Shown here: in pieces, positions 38,464 through 49,489 of the stretch
Layout of the letters: the number at the start of each line of letters is the position of its first letter
How positions within the stretch are numbered: the stretch's first letter is position 1
Assembly (NCBI GenBank): GCA_035455745.1
Contig: DATIEP010000055.1
Span: 186,001 to 250,000, forward strand
DNA length: 64,000 nucleotides
Origin: JADGGM01 sp027307005
Lineage (GTDB): Bacteria; Gemmatimonadota; Gemmatimonadetes; Gemmatimonadales; Gemmatimonadaceae
Reading direction: 5' to 3'
The notes under the pieces: model-generated
Seen by the model: only the letters and a program-made list of their open reading frames with translations
Told to the model about the DNA's origin: nothing
Database searches by the model: none
Program-made: the position numbers and the translations under genes

Positions 38464-38549
38464 GGCCGGCGTCGGTGATCGTCATTGCGTTAGGCATCGC
38501 GACCGTGGCCTGGATCCACTGGTATTTCCGGCCGTTCTCGGGGCGCTGA
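38460..38549 (+). CDS. 29-residue single-helix membrane peptide of the copper operon
   Basis: ATG 38460 overlaps the copZ stop (ATGA) and the TGA at 38547 is one base before the copA start, so it is embedded in a fully coupled operon. The product has one hydrophobic helix (SVIVIALGIATVAWIHWY) and a basic tail (FRPFSGR), predicted N-out or N-in single-pass. It recalls the membrane anchor that precedes some periplasmic cupredoxin domains, but no cupredoxin follows. A small subunit or stabiliser of CopA is a reasonable inference; conservation is untested. Confidence 0.65.
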   Translation: MRPASVIVIALGIATVAWIHWYFRPFSGR

Positions 38550-38550
38550 C

Positions 38551-40920
<2,370 letters not shown>

Positions 40921-40959
40921 CGCGGCGGCACATCACACGAATTCACTCGAGGCGTCCTC

Positions 40960-41253
40960 ATGCCGAAGACCGCGCGACACGTCGAACCGGATCTCAAAGC
41001 GCGCAACCTGACTCGATTGCGCCGGATCGAAGGTCAGGTGCGGGGACTGCAGCGTATGGTCGAGCAGGATCGATACTGCGCGGACATCATGACGCAGATC
41101 TCGTCGGTTCAGGAGGCGCTGCGCGCGGTCGGCAAGGAGCTCATGCGCAACCACCTGAAGCATTGTGCGACCCAGGCGATCCGCGCCGGTAACAGCGAAG
41201 CGAACGCGATGTACGACGAACTAATCGACCTGATTTACGCTCGTACGCGATAA
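40960..41253 (+). CDS. csoR: CsoR copper-sensing repressor
   Basis: 97-residue all-helical DUF156 regulator. The Cu(I) site is complete: C40, H65 and C69, with exactly the spacing of Mycobacterium tuberculosis CsoR (Cys-x24-His-x3-Cys), supporting copper rather than nickel (RcnR). RLRRIEGQVRGLQRMVEQDRYC in parts is the family core. Last gene of copZ-orf-copA-csoR; it should bind the repeat at 38198-38212 and release on copper binding. GAGG precedes ATG 40960. Confidence 0.95.
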   Translation: MPKTARHVEPDLKARNLTRLRRIEGQVRGLQRMVEQDRYCADIMTQISSVQEALRAVGKELMRNHLKHCATQAIRAGNSEANAMYDELIDLIYARTR

Positions 41254-41261
41254 CGCCCGCG

Positions 41262-41281
41262 GCGGCCGGAGTGTCGGCCGC
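41262..41281 (+). terminator. possible terminator hairpin after csoR
   Basis: Arms GCGGCCG (41262-41268) and CGGCCGC (41275-41281) with a six-base loop lie nine bases after the csoR stop. The following TTGGCC is a weak T-run, so termination is plausible but not strong. Confidence 0.35.
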
Positions 41282-41362
41282 TTGGCCAAAGTGTGACGGA
41301 TGGCCCATTTCTCGCTCGATGGCGGTCGAGACCGGCGTCCCTAGCCAAGTGGCAGCACGAGG

Positions 41363-42712
41363 GTGACGCAGGCGGGGCGGCGCGCGCGGGGCGAACCGGC
41401 ATCTGGCAGGCGAGTCGTGAGTCGTGCATCGAAGAAGGCCGCTCGTGGCAGCGGCAGTCCCACGAAAAAAAACGGTCGACGGCGATCCGATGCGCAACGG
41501 GCAGCGGATCTGTTGTGCATGTTCGTCGAGCACATCGCGGATCTCGCGATCTATGCCGTCGATGCTCGCGCGACGGTTTTGAGTTGGAACCTCGGCGCCG
41601 AGCATTGCACGGGGTTTGCGCCGGACGAGATGATCGGCCAACCGATGTCCCGCTTGTACACGGTGACGGATCTGGCCAGCAACCTCCCGGCACGCGAGCT
41701 CGAGCAGGCGATGTCCGCTGGGCGCTACGAGTGTGAGGGGTCGCGGGTGCGCCGCGATGGGTCGCAATTCTGGGCGAAAGTCATCATCACCGCGCTCCGC
41801 GAGGGAGACGATACGCTCGCCGGTTTCGGCATCGTGCTGCAGGACCTCACGGCCCAGCGCGAGATGGAGCGGCAGGAATACGAGCACGCGCTGCAACTGG
41901 CTGCTCGCGACGCCGCGCGCCTCGAGGCGGAGAAACGCGCTCGCGACCTCGCCGAGTTGGTGGATCAGATCAGCGCGCAGGCGGCGGAGCTGGATCGCCG
42001 GCGGGTGGAGGCGGATGCGGCGAACCGCGCCAAGACGGATTTTCTCGCGGCGATGTCCCACGAGTTGCTCACGCCGCTGAACGCGATCGGCGGTTACGCA
42101 TCGTTGTTGGCAATGGGGTTGCGCGGCCCGCTCACGGAAGAGCAGCGGTCCGACGTCGATCGCATTCGCGGGAGCCAGCTTCAGCTGCTCGGCCTGATCA
42201 ATGACCTGTTGAATTTCAGCCGAATCGAGTCGGGCCGGGTTCCGTTTTCGCTGGACGACGTGGTGCTGTCGGATGTCGTCCGCGACGTGGCCGAGCGGAT
42301 GGCGCTGCAGGTGTCGGCGCGGCGGCTGATCGAGGAACGAGTGGATTGTCCCGACGCCGTGGTCGCGCGCGCGGACCGCAGGAGGGTGGAGCAGATTCTG
42401 CTGAATTTGTTGTCCAACGCGGTGAAATACACGGCGCCGGGCGGCCGACTCACGTGGTCGTGTTCGGCGACCGGGGAGCGCGCACGTCTCACGATCCGCG
42501 ACACGGGCCGGGGCATTCCGGCGGACCGGCTGGCGGACATCTTCGAGCCGTTCGTGCAGGTGGGCCGAGGGTTCGCGCGGCCGGACGAAGGGGCTGGGTT
42601 AGGCCTGGCGATCAGCCGGGATCTGGCGCGCGCGATGGGCGGCGATCTGATGGTGGAGAGCGAGCCGAACGTGGGGTCGGCCTTCACGCTGGACCTGCCG
42701 CGCGCTCGTTAG
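41363..42712 (+). CDS. orphan PAS-domain sensor histidine kinase
   Basis: 449 residues, no membrane helix: a basic N-terminal lead, PAS domain (about 48-170, IADLAIYAVDARATVLSWN and GIVLQDLTAQ), a coiled coil (about 170-225), HisKA with AMSHELLTPLNAIGGY, and ATPase with LLNLLSNAVKYT, DTGRGIPADRL and GAGLGLAIS. Soluble redox- or ligand-sensing kinase with no adjacent response regulator. GTG 41363 is the longest start; GTG 41414/41417 would remove the basic lead. In the H-box Leu replaces the usual Arg of SHELRTPL. Stop TAG lies inside GTTAGGC. Confidence 0.87.
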   Translation: MTQAGRRARGEPASGRRVVSRASKKAARGSGSPTKKNGRRRSDAQRAADLLCMFVEHIADLAIYAVDARATVLSWNLGAEHCTGFAPDEMIGQPMSRLYTVTDLASNLPARELEQAMSAGRYECEGSRVRRDGSQFWAKVIITALREGDDTLAGFGIVLQDLTAQREMERQEYEHALQLAARDAARLEAEKRARDLAELVDQISAQAAELDRRRVEADAANRAKTDFLAAMSHELLTPLNAIGGYASLLAMGLRGPLTEEQRSDVDRIRGSQLQLLGLINDLLNFSRIESGRVPFSLDDVVLSDVVRDVAERMALQVSARRLIEERVDCPDAVVARADRRRVEQILLNLLSNAVKYTAPGGRLTWSCSATGERARLTIRDTGRGIPADRLADIFEPFVQVGRGFARPDEGAGLGLAISRDLARAMGGDLMVESEPNVGSAFTLDLPRAR

Positions 42713-42928
42713 GCGCGCGGCTCGCATCGGGGCGATCCTGCGGTTTACGACGCCAGACGCCTACTCAGTCGTTCGGACTTCCCGATAACCCGATCCGCAC
42801 GCCGGCGGAGGCACGGTCGCAACGCGACGGCCCCGCGCGGTGTCCAAGGATGAGGGTCAGCGAAACACGACCGCGGCACTTGCCGTATCGGTCATCATGG
42901 TGGAAGCGCACCGGAGAGCGTCAGCGGA

Positions 42929-43546
42929 ATGACCACCCAACTCGTGAGCGCCGCGCCAAACCGGCACGGGCGTGCAATCGCCGCATCGGTCTCGCGCATC
43001 ATGCGACTCCGCGACGGCATGCGGGGCGAAACGAACGCCACGCATCCTTTCGTGCACATCGACTGCGGCGACGGCAGGGTGGCGGCGCTGGTGTCGGCGA
43101 CCGCCGCGCGCGTTGCGTTAGGCGCAGATCGGGCCCCGCCGCGCCGCGGCGCCGTTCCGACGGTGGCATGTCTGGGCGACCGATTGCCCTTCCCCGACGG
43201 AGCGGCCGCGTACGTCGTGCTCTCCGACGTACTGGGATGCGCGACCGATCCCGTGCGGCTGGTGCGCGAGGCGCTGCGCGTCGCGCGCCACGGCGTGATC
43301 CTGTGCGACCGTCTGGTGAAGCGCCGCGGCGACCGGCTGCTGCTGCGCGCGTTAGACCTGGCCGACGGCCGCCGGACGCCGCGGTACTGGACCGAGCGGC
43401 AGTGGTGGGAGATGGCGGAGCGTGCAGGCGCGCACGTGACGCACTGGGATCGCGTGCGCGACGTCTATCCCGCGCCGGCCTCGTGGATGTTCGGAGGCCA
43501 CTTGCACGTCGTGATGGTGCTGGAGCCGGAGCCCCCGAATGCCTAA
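42929..43546 (+). CDS. SAM-dependent methyltransferase-like protein
   Basis: 205 residues with a class-I methyltransferase outline: VHIDCGDGRVAALV resembles the SAM-binding loop, DRLPFPDGAAAYVVLSDVL the D/E-F-P-D post-II motif, and LVREALRVARHGVILCD the post-III helix-strand. The glycine loop is degenerate (CGDG), so SAM binding should be tested. Substrate unknown. Stop TAA is within a GCCTAAC motif, four bases from the convergent permease gene. The 216-base upstream spacer holds no convincing gene. Confidence 0.7.
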   Translation: MTTQLVSAAPNRHGRAIAASVSRIMRLRDGMRGETNATHPFVHIDCGDGRVAALVSATAARVALGADRAPPRRGAVPTVACLGDRLPFPDGAAAYVVLSDVLGCATDPVRLVREALRVARHGVILCDRLVKRRGDRLLLRALDLADGRRTPRYWTERQWWEMAERAGAHVTHWDRVRDVYPAPASWMFGGHLHVVMVLEPEPPNA

Positions 43547-43550
43547 CGGG

Positions 43551-46205
43551 CTACGGATCTCGGATGGCTTCGGCCGGATCGATCCGCGCGGCGCGGCGGG
43601 CCGGCGCCCAGCTGGCGGCGAGTGCCACCATCAACAGCACGGCGATCACCAGCCCGAACGTCAGCGGATCCGTGGGACTCACCTCGAACAGCTTGGACCT
43701 GAGCCACCGCGTGGCGAGGAGCGCCGCGAGCACACCGATGGCCGCGCCCAGCCCGGCGTGCGCCATGCCGCGGCCGACGATCATCCCCGTCACGGCGCGG
43801 CGCCGCGCGCCTAACGCAAGCCGGACGCCGATCTCGCGCCGGCGCATGCTCACCGTGTAGGAGAGCGTCCCGAAGATGCCGATCGCCGCGAGCAGCGCCG
43901 CGACGATCGCAAAGCCGGCGACCAGCGACGCCGCATGGCGCGGGTCGGCGATCGACGCGGACAGCCGGTCCGCCATCGGCGCGGCATCGGCAAGGGTCGC
44001 CGAGGGTTCCACCGAGCGCAGCGCCGCGCTGATCGCGGGAATCGCCGCGACCGGATCCCCTCTGGTACGCACGACGAGAGCAACCGTGCGTCCCCAGCCT
44101 TCCGTCATCGGCTCGTAGACCCCCTCGGGTGGATCGCCGAGATTCGTATATGTCACGTCGCTGACAATGCCAATGACCGTGACGAGCGGACACGACGTGC
44201 ACCCGCCCGAGACGAGCTTGCGACCGATCGCCGTGCCGTCCGGAAAATACCGATTCGCCCAGGAACGGCTCACCAGCAGCACGGGATGCTGTCCACCGGT
44301 ATCGGATGGCAGGAACATGCGGCCGTCCAACAAGCGGACGCCAAGCGCGGCGAAATAGTCCGCCGTGACGACCGTCCACGGCGTAACCGGTTGCGCCGTT
44401 CCCGCGGGCACCGGTTTGTCGACCAGGTCGAAATTGTTTTCGTCGAGATTGCCGCCGGAGAGCGGGAGTTGATCGGCCAGCCCGGCCGCAACGACGCCCG
44501 GCACCTCGCGGACGTCGTTCAGCGCACGCGTCCAGTACGACGAGATCGCGGTATCCGACCCGTTGATCGGCGCGTATCTACCGGACGGCAGCGACACGTT
44601 CATTGTCAGTACGTGCGAGGGATCGAAGCCCGGACTCGTGCGCTGCAAGCGCATGACGCTGTTGAGCAGCAGCGCCGCCGCCGCCAGGAGCGGAAGCGCC
44701 AGCGCGAACTCGGCGACGACGAACGCCGCGCGGAGCGTCCGTGCGCCGCGCGTGCCGCCCACGGATCGTTCGCCGCCGAGCACGCCGGCGGCGGCGCGTT
44801 CGCGTGCGAGATGGATCACCGGATAGGCGCCGATGATGAGCCCCGAGATCACCGCGACCACGACGGCGAACACGATGGCGCGCACGTGGACGTGCGCCTC
44901 GGCGAGCCGCGATACCCGCGGCCCGACGACGAGCATGACGCGCACGCCCAGGATGCCTAACGCGACGCCGGCGGCGGCGCCGGCCAGCGAGACCATGATG
45001 CTTTCGGTGATCAGGAGGCGCGCGACTCGCGCCCGCGTGGCGCCGAGCACCGCGCGCAGGGAGACTTCGCGCCACCGGCCCGCCGCGCGGACCAGCATCA
45101 GGCCGGCCACGTTCGACACCGCGATGAGCATGACGAGCACCACGGCCGCGCTGAACAGGGCGAGCGTCTTCGGCGCGTCGCCCAGCATCACGCGGCGCAG
45201 CGAGATCGGGACCAACGTCGCGTCGTGGTCCTGAAAGCTCGCTTGCCACACGACGAACTCGCGGCGGCTCACGCGCTCGAGATCGCGAGCGGCATCGGCG
45301 ATGGTGAGGCCGTCCTTGAGGCGGCCGATGACGACCATGCCGAAGGGGCCGCGGCGATCCGGCGGTTTGAGCCGCGCGTCGGGCCACACCTCGCCGCGGC
45401 GGCCGCCGAGCGACGTGTACCGCGCATCGAGCACGCCGACCACGGAATAGGCGATGTCATCGACGTCGACGGTCTTGCCTAACGCTGCCCGGTCGCCCCC
45501 CAGATGCTCGACCGCGAAGCGGTGGGTCACGACCGCCACGGGCGGGGCGCCGGGGGCGTCGTCGGCTGGACCCAGCGGGCGGCCGACCGCCGGCTTCACG
45601 CCTAACGTCCGCAGGAAGCCGGACGTCACGTAGCCGACGGGCAGCCGTTGCGGCGCGCCGCCCGCGGCGACGGACACGTCGGTCTGCCGCAGCAAGCCGA
45701 CGTCGGTGAAGCTTCGCTGCCACGCCTGGATGGCCTGGAAATCGGCGACCGACAACGGCCACTGGCTCGTGGGGGAATTGCGCTCGAAGATCTGCACCAG
45801 ACGGTCGTCGTGGGGATACGGCAGGTGCGAGATGACGACGGCATCGAGCACGCTGAACACGGCCGTGCACGCGCCGATGCCTAACGCGAGGATGGCGACG
45901 GCCGATATCGTGAACGTCGGGCCGCGGCGCAGCGCGCGCGCCGCGTAGCGGATGTCCTGCTGCAGATCGTCGAGCCACCGAACGCCCCGCGCGTCGCGGT
46001 GCGCCTCCTTGTATCGCTCGATGCCACCGAACGCAACCAACGCGCGGCGTCGCGCGTCCGCGGGCGACAGATGGTGCAGCCGCTCGAGCTCCTTCGCCTC
46101 GAGCGCCACGTGCAGCCATACCTCGTCGTCGAGCTCGCGGTCGAGCGCACCGGGCCGCAACAGCGCGCGGATGCGCCGCACCAGCTTTCGAATCGACAGG
46201 CCCAT
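43551..46205 (-). CDS. ADOP-type ABC transporter permease (FtsX/MacB duplicated)
   Basis: 884 residues. N-terminal ADOP segment (RELDDEVWLHVALEAKELERL) followed by two MacB-periplasmic-core plus FtsX units: first helix FTISAVAILALGIGACTAVFSV, helices near 375-420 and 430-465, second unit with SMRRREIGVRLALGA and the terminal helices ending ASWAPARRAARIDPAEAIRDP. These 'duplicated orphan permeases' are abundant in Acidobacteriota and Gemmatimonadota, usually without an adjacent ATPase, as here. ATG 46205 lies 11 bases after the padR stop; a longer frame overlaps padR and is rejected. Transport substrate unknown. Confidence 0.92.
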   Translation of the reverse strand: MGLSIRKLVRRIRALLRPGALDRELDDEVWLHVALEAKELERLHHLSPADARRRALVAFGGIERYKEAHRDARGVRWLDDLQQDIRYAARALRRGPTFTISAVAILALGIGACTAVFSVLDAVVISHLPYPHDDRLVQIFERNSPTSQWPLSVADFQAIQAWQRSFTDVGLLRQTDVSVAAGGAPQRLPVGYVTSGFLRTLGVKPAVGRPLGPADDAPGAPPVAVVTHRFAVEHLGGDRAALGKTVDVDDIAYSVVGVLDARYTSLGGRRGEVWPDARLKPPDRRGPFGMVVIGRLKDGLTIADAARDLERVSRREFVVWQASFQDHDATLVPISLRRVMLGDAPKTLALFSAAVVLVMLIAVSNVAGLMLVRAAGRWREVSLRAVLGATRARVARLLITESIMVSLAGAAAGVALGILGVRVMLVVGPRVSRLAEAHVHVRAIVFAVVVAVISGLIIGAYPVIHLARERAAAGVLGGERSVGGTRGARTLRAAFVVAEFALALPLLAAAALLLNSVMRLQRTSPGFDPSHVLTMNVSLPSGRYAPINGSDTAISSYWTRALNDVREVPGVVAAGLADQLPLSGGNLDENNFDLVDKPVPAGTAQPVTPWTVVTADYFAALGVRLLDGRMFLPSDTGGQHPVLLVSRSWANRYFPDGTAIGRKLVSGGCTSCPLVTVIGIVSDVTYTNLGDPPEGVYEPMTEGWGRTVALVVRTRGDPVAAIPAISAALRSVEPSATLADAAPMADRLSASIADPRHAASLVAGFAIVAALLAAIGIFGTLSYTVSMRRREIGVRLALGARRRAVTGMIVGRGMAHAGLGAAIGVLAALLATRWLRSKLFEVSPTDPLTFGLVIAVLLMVALAASWAPARRAARIDPAEAIRDP

Positions 46206-46216
46206 GCTCGAGTCCC

Positions 46217-46552
46217 TCAGGTCGCCTTGAGTACGCGCTCCACCGCCGTCGAGAACAGCCGCCATTGCGAGCGTTCGGCGGCGAATTGCTTGCGGCCGTC
46301 CGCCGTGAGGCTGTAGAACTTGGCGCGTCGACCGCCGGCTTCCGGACTCGTCCCCCACTCGGCGCGAATCCACCCGCGATCCTCGAGTCGATAGAGCGCT
46401 GGATAGAGACTGCCCTGCCCGACCTCGAGCACGTCATCGGAAAGCTGACGGAGACGCTTCGAGATGGCCCACCCATGGAGCGGCCCGAGCACGAGCGTCT
46501 TGAGGACGAGGAGATCGAGTGTACCCTGCAGCAGATCGGCGCGGTCAGCCAT
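46217..46552 (-). CDS. PadR-family transcriptional regulator
   Basis: 111 residues. Winged-helix PadR: LLQGTLDLLVLKTLVLGPLHGWAI, VGQGSLYPALYRLEDRGWI, and the RRAKFYSLTADGRKQ wing. No long C-terminal ligand domain (PadR-s1 type). Controls the ADOP permease gene that follows by 11 bases and, from the operator placement, itself. ATG 46552 is chosen by homology; the frame extends to 46879 but would cross the promoter and the divergent gene. Confidence 0.92.
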   Translation of the reverse strand: MADRADLLQGTLDLLVLKTLVLGPLHGWAISKRLRQLSDDVLEVGQGSLYPALYRLEDRGWIRAEWGTSPEAGGRRAKFYSLTADGRKQFAAERSQWRLFSTAVERVLKAT

Positions 46553-46572
46553 GTCGATTCCGTCGAGGACTT

Positions 46573-46627
46573 GATACCTTGTCGTTCGACAACATATATG
46601 GGGCATGTTGTCGGATGTCAAGGTATC
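46573..46627 (-). promoter_or_regulatory. padR-permease promoter inside a 55-base concentric dyad operator
   Basis: On the minus strand TTGACA (46621-46616), a 17-base spacer and TATATG (46598-46593) form a near-consensus sigma-70 promoter. Two inverted repeats share its centre at 46600: inner arms CGACAACAT (46587-46595) / ATGTTGTCG (46605-46613), outer arms GATACCTTG (46573-46581) / CAAGGTATC (46619-46627). The inner ACAT...ATGT core matches the style of PadR boxes. Binding would block RNA polymerase, giving autorepression of padR and the permease. Confidence 0.85.
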
Positions 46628-46747
46628 GGGTGGCCGGGTACCGGATGCCCTGGCTCTGGCGCGGCAGCCCGTCGGCGACCAAATAGAGGCGACGCGCCCG
46701 GCATCTCCGGCGCAGCGGAGCAGGTGCGCACGGTCCACGGAGTCATC

Positions 46748-47488
46748 ATGCCATCGCCCATTCGCATCGTCCTCGTCGGCGACAGATCGGACGCGGTCCT
46801 CGCGCACCGCGCGATTCCCGTCGCGCTGGCGCGGGCCGCGCACGACGTGCAGCGCGTCGTCGACGCGCAGTGGATGCACACCGGATCGTTAGGCCCGGAG
46901 ATGGCCGCGCGGCTGACGAATGCCGATGGCGTGTGGTGCGTCCCCGGGAGCCCGTACGCGAACATGCATGCGGCGCTCGCGGCCATCGGATTCGCGCGCC
47001 GGTCGGGCGTCCCGTTCCTCGGCACCTGTGCCGGATTCCAGCACGCCCTCATCGAGTACGCGCGATCGGTCCTCGGCCTAACGGACGCGGAGCACGCCGA
47101 AAGCAATCCAGGCGCCAAGGACCCGTTGATTACGGCGTTGTCGTGCGGCCTGGTGGAGGTGGAAGGCCGGGTCCATCTGGCCGAGGGATCGCGAATGCGC
47201 GCGATCTATGGTTGCGACGTGGCGACGGAGGCATACCATTGCAACTACGGGCTCGACCCGAGGCACGCCGAACGCTTCGCGCACGCGAGCCTTCGCATTA
47301 CGGCGACGGACGATGACGGCGCTGCGCGCGCCGTCGAGTTGACCGGTCATCCGTTCTTCGTTGCGACGCTGTTTCAACCCGAGCGCGCGGCGCTCGCCGG
47401 GCGCTCGCATCCCGTGGTCGGCGCATTCATCCAGGCCGCCGCGGTCGCCGCGGACCGGCGACGCGGCTCGCCGGCGACCGCGAGCTGA
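46748..47488 (+). CDS. CTP-synthase C-terminal-like class-I glutamine amidotransferase homologue
   Basis: 246 residues matching the GATase half of PyrG, without the synthase domain. Nucleophile-elbow GTCAGFQHALIEYAR has Cys 94 (TGT); ESNPGAKDPLITAL and HPFFVATLFQPE follow. In PyrG the last motif is H-P-E (catalytic His and Glu); here it reads Q210-P-E212, so the His is replaced by Gln. This matches the poorly characterised 'CTP synthase C-terminal region-related' group and may not hydrolyse glutamine. Divergent from padR; ATG 46748 chosen because the frame upstream crosses the padR promoter. Confidence 0.82.
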   Translation: MPSPIRIVLVGDRSDAVLAHRAIPVALARAAHDVQRVVDAQWMHTGSLGPEMAARLTNADGVWCVPGSPYANMHAALAAIGFARRSGVPFLGTCAGFQHALIEYARSVLGLTDAEHAESNPGAKDPLITALSCGLVEVEGRVHLAEGSRMRAIYGCDVATEAYHCNYGLDPRHAERFAHASLRITATDDDGAARAVELTGHPFFVATLFQPERAALAGRSHPVVGAFIQAAAVAADRRRGSPATAS

Positions 47489-47611
47489 CCGGACCGGGCG
47501 CGTCGCGCGCGAGCACGTAAGCGTTTTGCCATGAGGCGACATCCAATCGATACAGGCATCCGGCGCCTCACTCGATGTGCCGGCCACGCACTCAATTCGA
47601 TTGGAGGTCTC

Positions 47612-48136
47612 ATGAACCGCCGACTGCACGCAGTCACAGTGGCGCTCGTGTCATTCGCGGCGATCGCCGCCGTGGCACCAGCGCCGTCGCGCGCCGCGTC
47701 GTTCGCGGCTGCCGCATTCAAGTGGCCGCCGTGGTTGTCCATCGAATGGCCGGTGAATCCGTACGATCGCGCAAACCGCGATGCGTTGCTGCTCGTGCAC
47801 GCCGCCATGCACGAGGGCGTGCCGACGACGCGCGATCTTACCGGCAGCGCCGAGGGCATCGTGAACGGGCAACGTCAGACGGTGACGCTTCGGCTCGACG
47901 CGACATCAGAGCCCGGCGTGTTTGCGTTGCGTCGCCAATGGCCGTCGGAGGGCGCGTGGCTGCTCAGGATCACGTTGGCCAAGTCGACGACGGCGCTCGT
48001 CTCGCTCGACCGGTCCGGTGCCGTCTCGTCGGTAGACGTGCCGATGCGCGCGGGAGCGGGCGATCGCCTTCCGCGCGCGATCGCGGAGCACGAGATCGAC
48101 TCGACGCTTGCGGTGATCGCGTCGCAGCGGCCCTGA
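47612..48136 (+). CDS. secreted protein with YtkA/FixH-like domain
   Basis: 174 residues with signal peptide (HAVTVALVSFAAIAAVAPAPSRA). The mature part begins PPWLSIEWPVNPYDRANRD, then a beta region EGIVNGQRQTVTLRLD...GVFALRRQWPSEGAWLLRITL, suggestive of YtkA-like/Ig folds. ATG 47612 has GGAGG upstream. It precedes the ECF sigma operon by about 110 bases. Function unknown; domain call is low confidence. Confidence 0.7.
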   Translation: MNRRLHAVTVALVSFAAIAAVAPAPSRAASFAAAAFKWPPWLSIEWPVNPYDRANRDALLLVHAAMHEGVPTTRDLTGSAEGIVNGQRQTVTLRLDATSEPGVFALRRQWPSEGAWLLRITLAKSTTALVSLDRSGAVSSVDVPMRAGAGDRLPRAIAEHEIDSTLAVIASQRP

Positions 48137-48248
48137 TGCGGCGCTCGCGAGTTGCCTCCGGCGACCGTTTCATCGCATGATGTCGCACCACTCTGCGGCT
48201 CGGCGCGTGGCCGTGACGTCGCACGGCCGCGCGATCCGGGGCGCGCGC

Positions 48249-48833
48249 ATGGCGACCGAGATGACGGGTGAATCGCCTGCGCCGCCCGCGTGCGCGGCGG
48301 CGACAATCGACTCGACGGTCGCCGATGCGGTGCGCCGGGCGCGCGCCGGGGACGTGGACGCGTTCGGCATCGTGTACCGCGTCCACGCCCCGGCGATCCA
48401 CGCGTTGTGCCGCCGCATGTTAGGCAACGAGCAGGATGCGCGCGACGCGCTCCAGGACGTATTCGTGCGGGCCTGGGAAAAGTTGGGATCGTTTCGCGGC
48501 GAGAGCGCGCTGCGCACGTGGCTGCATCGGTTGGGCATCAACGTGATCCTGGAGCGGCTGCGCGCCGGCCGGCGGGACGCGCTCCGATTCGACGACCAGG
48601 CGGGCGACGTCGCGCCGTCCGGGTCGACACCGGCGGAGCGCGCCGAGGCGGCGATCGACCTGGCGGCGGCGCTGGACCGGTTGCCTAACGGCTCGCGGAT
48701 GGTGCTGGTGCTGCACGACATCGAAGGCTACTCGCACGAGGAAATCGCGGCGATGACCGGCATCGCGTCCGGCACGTCGCGCGCGCAGCTCTGGCGCGCG
48801 CGCCGCCATCTCTCGAGGATGCTTGGCGAATGA
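48249..48833 (+). CDS. ECF RNA polymerase sigma factor
   Basis: 194 residues. Sigma-2 region: FGIVYRVHAPAIHALCRRML, DALQDVFVRAWEKLGSFRGESALRTWLHRL in parts (-10 recognition); sigma-4 region: LPNGSRMVLVLHDIEGYSHEEIAAMTGIASGTSRAQLWRARR in parts (-35 recognition). Extracytoplasmic-function type. ATG 48249 is preferred; ATGs at 48177 and 48180 add an unconserved lead. TGA overlaps the anti-sigma gene (ATGA), so the pair is coupled and presumably autoregulated. Confidence 0.92.
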   Translation: MATEMTGESPAPPACAAATIDSTVADAVRRARAGDVDAFGIVYRVHAPAIHALCRRMLGNEQDARDALQDVFVRAWEKLGSFRGESALRTWLHRLGINVILERLRAGRRDALRFDDQAGDVAPSGSTPAERAEAAIDLAAALDRLPNGSRMVLVLHDIEGYSHEEIAAMTGIASGTSRAQLWRARRHLSRMLGE

Positions 48834-49489
48834 CCCATCTCACCGAGGCGGAACGCCAGGATCTGGCCGACGGCAGCGCTCCCGCGGAGCTGGCCCGCGC
48901 GCTCGAGTCGCACGTGGCGGGGTGCGCCGGGTGCGCGGCGGATGTCGAGCGGCTCCGGGCCGTGGTGGCGCGCCTGCGCTCGGCGCCTGAGCCTAACGAT
49001 AACGTGGACACGATGTGGCCCGCCATTCGCGACCGCATCGAGCGCGGCAAGCTGGCGTCGCTGCCGGCGCCCGCGGCCCGGCGTGCGCGTACGTGGCGCC
49101 AGGTCTGGATCGGCGGCGGCGCGGCGGCCGCGGCGGTGTGCGTCGTGCTGCTGCTCGAGGTCCAGCCGCACGAACCGGCCGGCCAGCCGCCGCCGGCCGG
49201 ACGCACCGTGCCTAACGGGCAGCCGGGCGTGCAGCCGATCTCGGATACCGCTGGTGAGAGCCAGGCCGATGTGCAGCGGCTGCTCGACGAAATCGAGCTG
49301 GAGAAGGCCATGCTGCCGCCGGCGACGGCAGCGGTCGCCGACAGCGATCTCCGGGTGATCGATCGGGCGATCGCCGAGCTCAAGGACGCGCTCGCTCGCG
49401 ACCCGAACAATCCGGCGCTCCGGCAGATGCTCGCGGACTCGTATCGACAACAACAGGATTTACTCAGGCGAATGCACAATGCGTCCTGA
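48830..49489 (+). CDS. anti-sigma factor with zf-HC2-like domain
   Basis: 219 residues. N-terminal H-x3-C-x2-C (HVAGCAGC) is the zinc-binding anti-sigma motif that grips the ECF sigma factor; a single helix (VWIGGGAAAAAVCVVLLLEV, about 97-116) anchors it, leaving a periplasmic sensor tail with a coiled segment. ATGA overlap with the sigma gene. The tail (LLDEIELEKAMLPP, LADSYRQQQDLLRRM) resembles membrane anti-sigmas of Gemmatimonadota-like bacteria. Signal unknown. Confidence 0.88.
   Translation: MTHLTEAERQDLADGSAPAELARALESHVAGCAGCAADVERLRAVVARLRSAPEPNDNVDTMWPAIRDRIERGKLASLPAPAARRARTWRQVWIGGGAAAAAVCVVLLLEVQPHEPAGQPPPAGRTVPNGQPGVQPISDTAGESQADVQRLLDEIELEKAMLPPATAAVADSDLRVIDRAIAELKDALARDPNNPALRQMLADSYRQQQDLLRRMHNAS

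Noticed and set aside
46748..47488. Possible selenoprotein, as the GATase-like family is sometimes named (seleno)protein
   Set aside because: The elbow codon is TGT (Cys) and there is no in-frame TGA, so no selenocysteine is needed.
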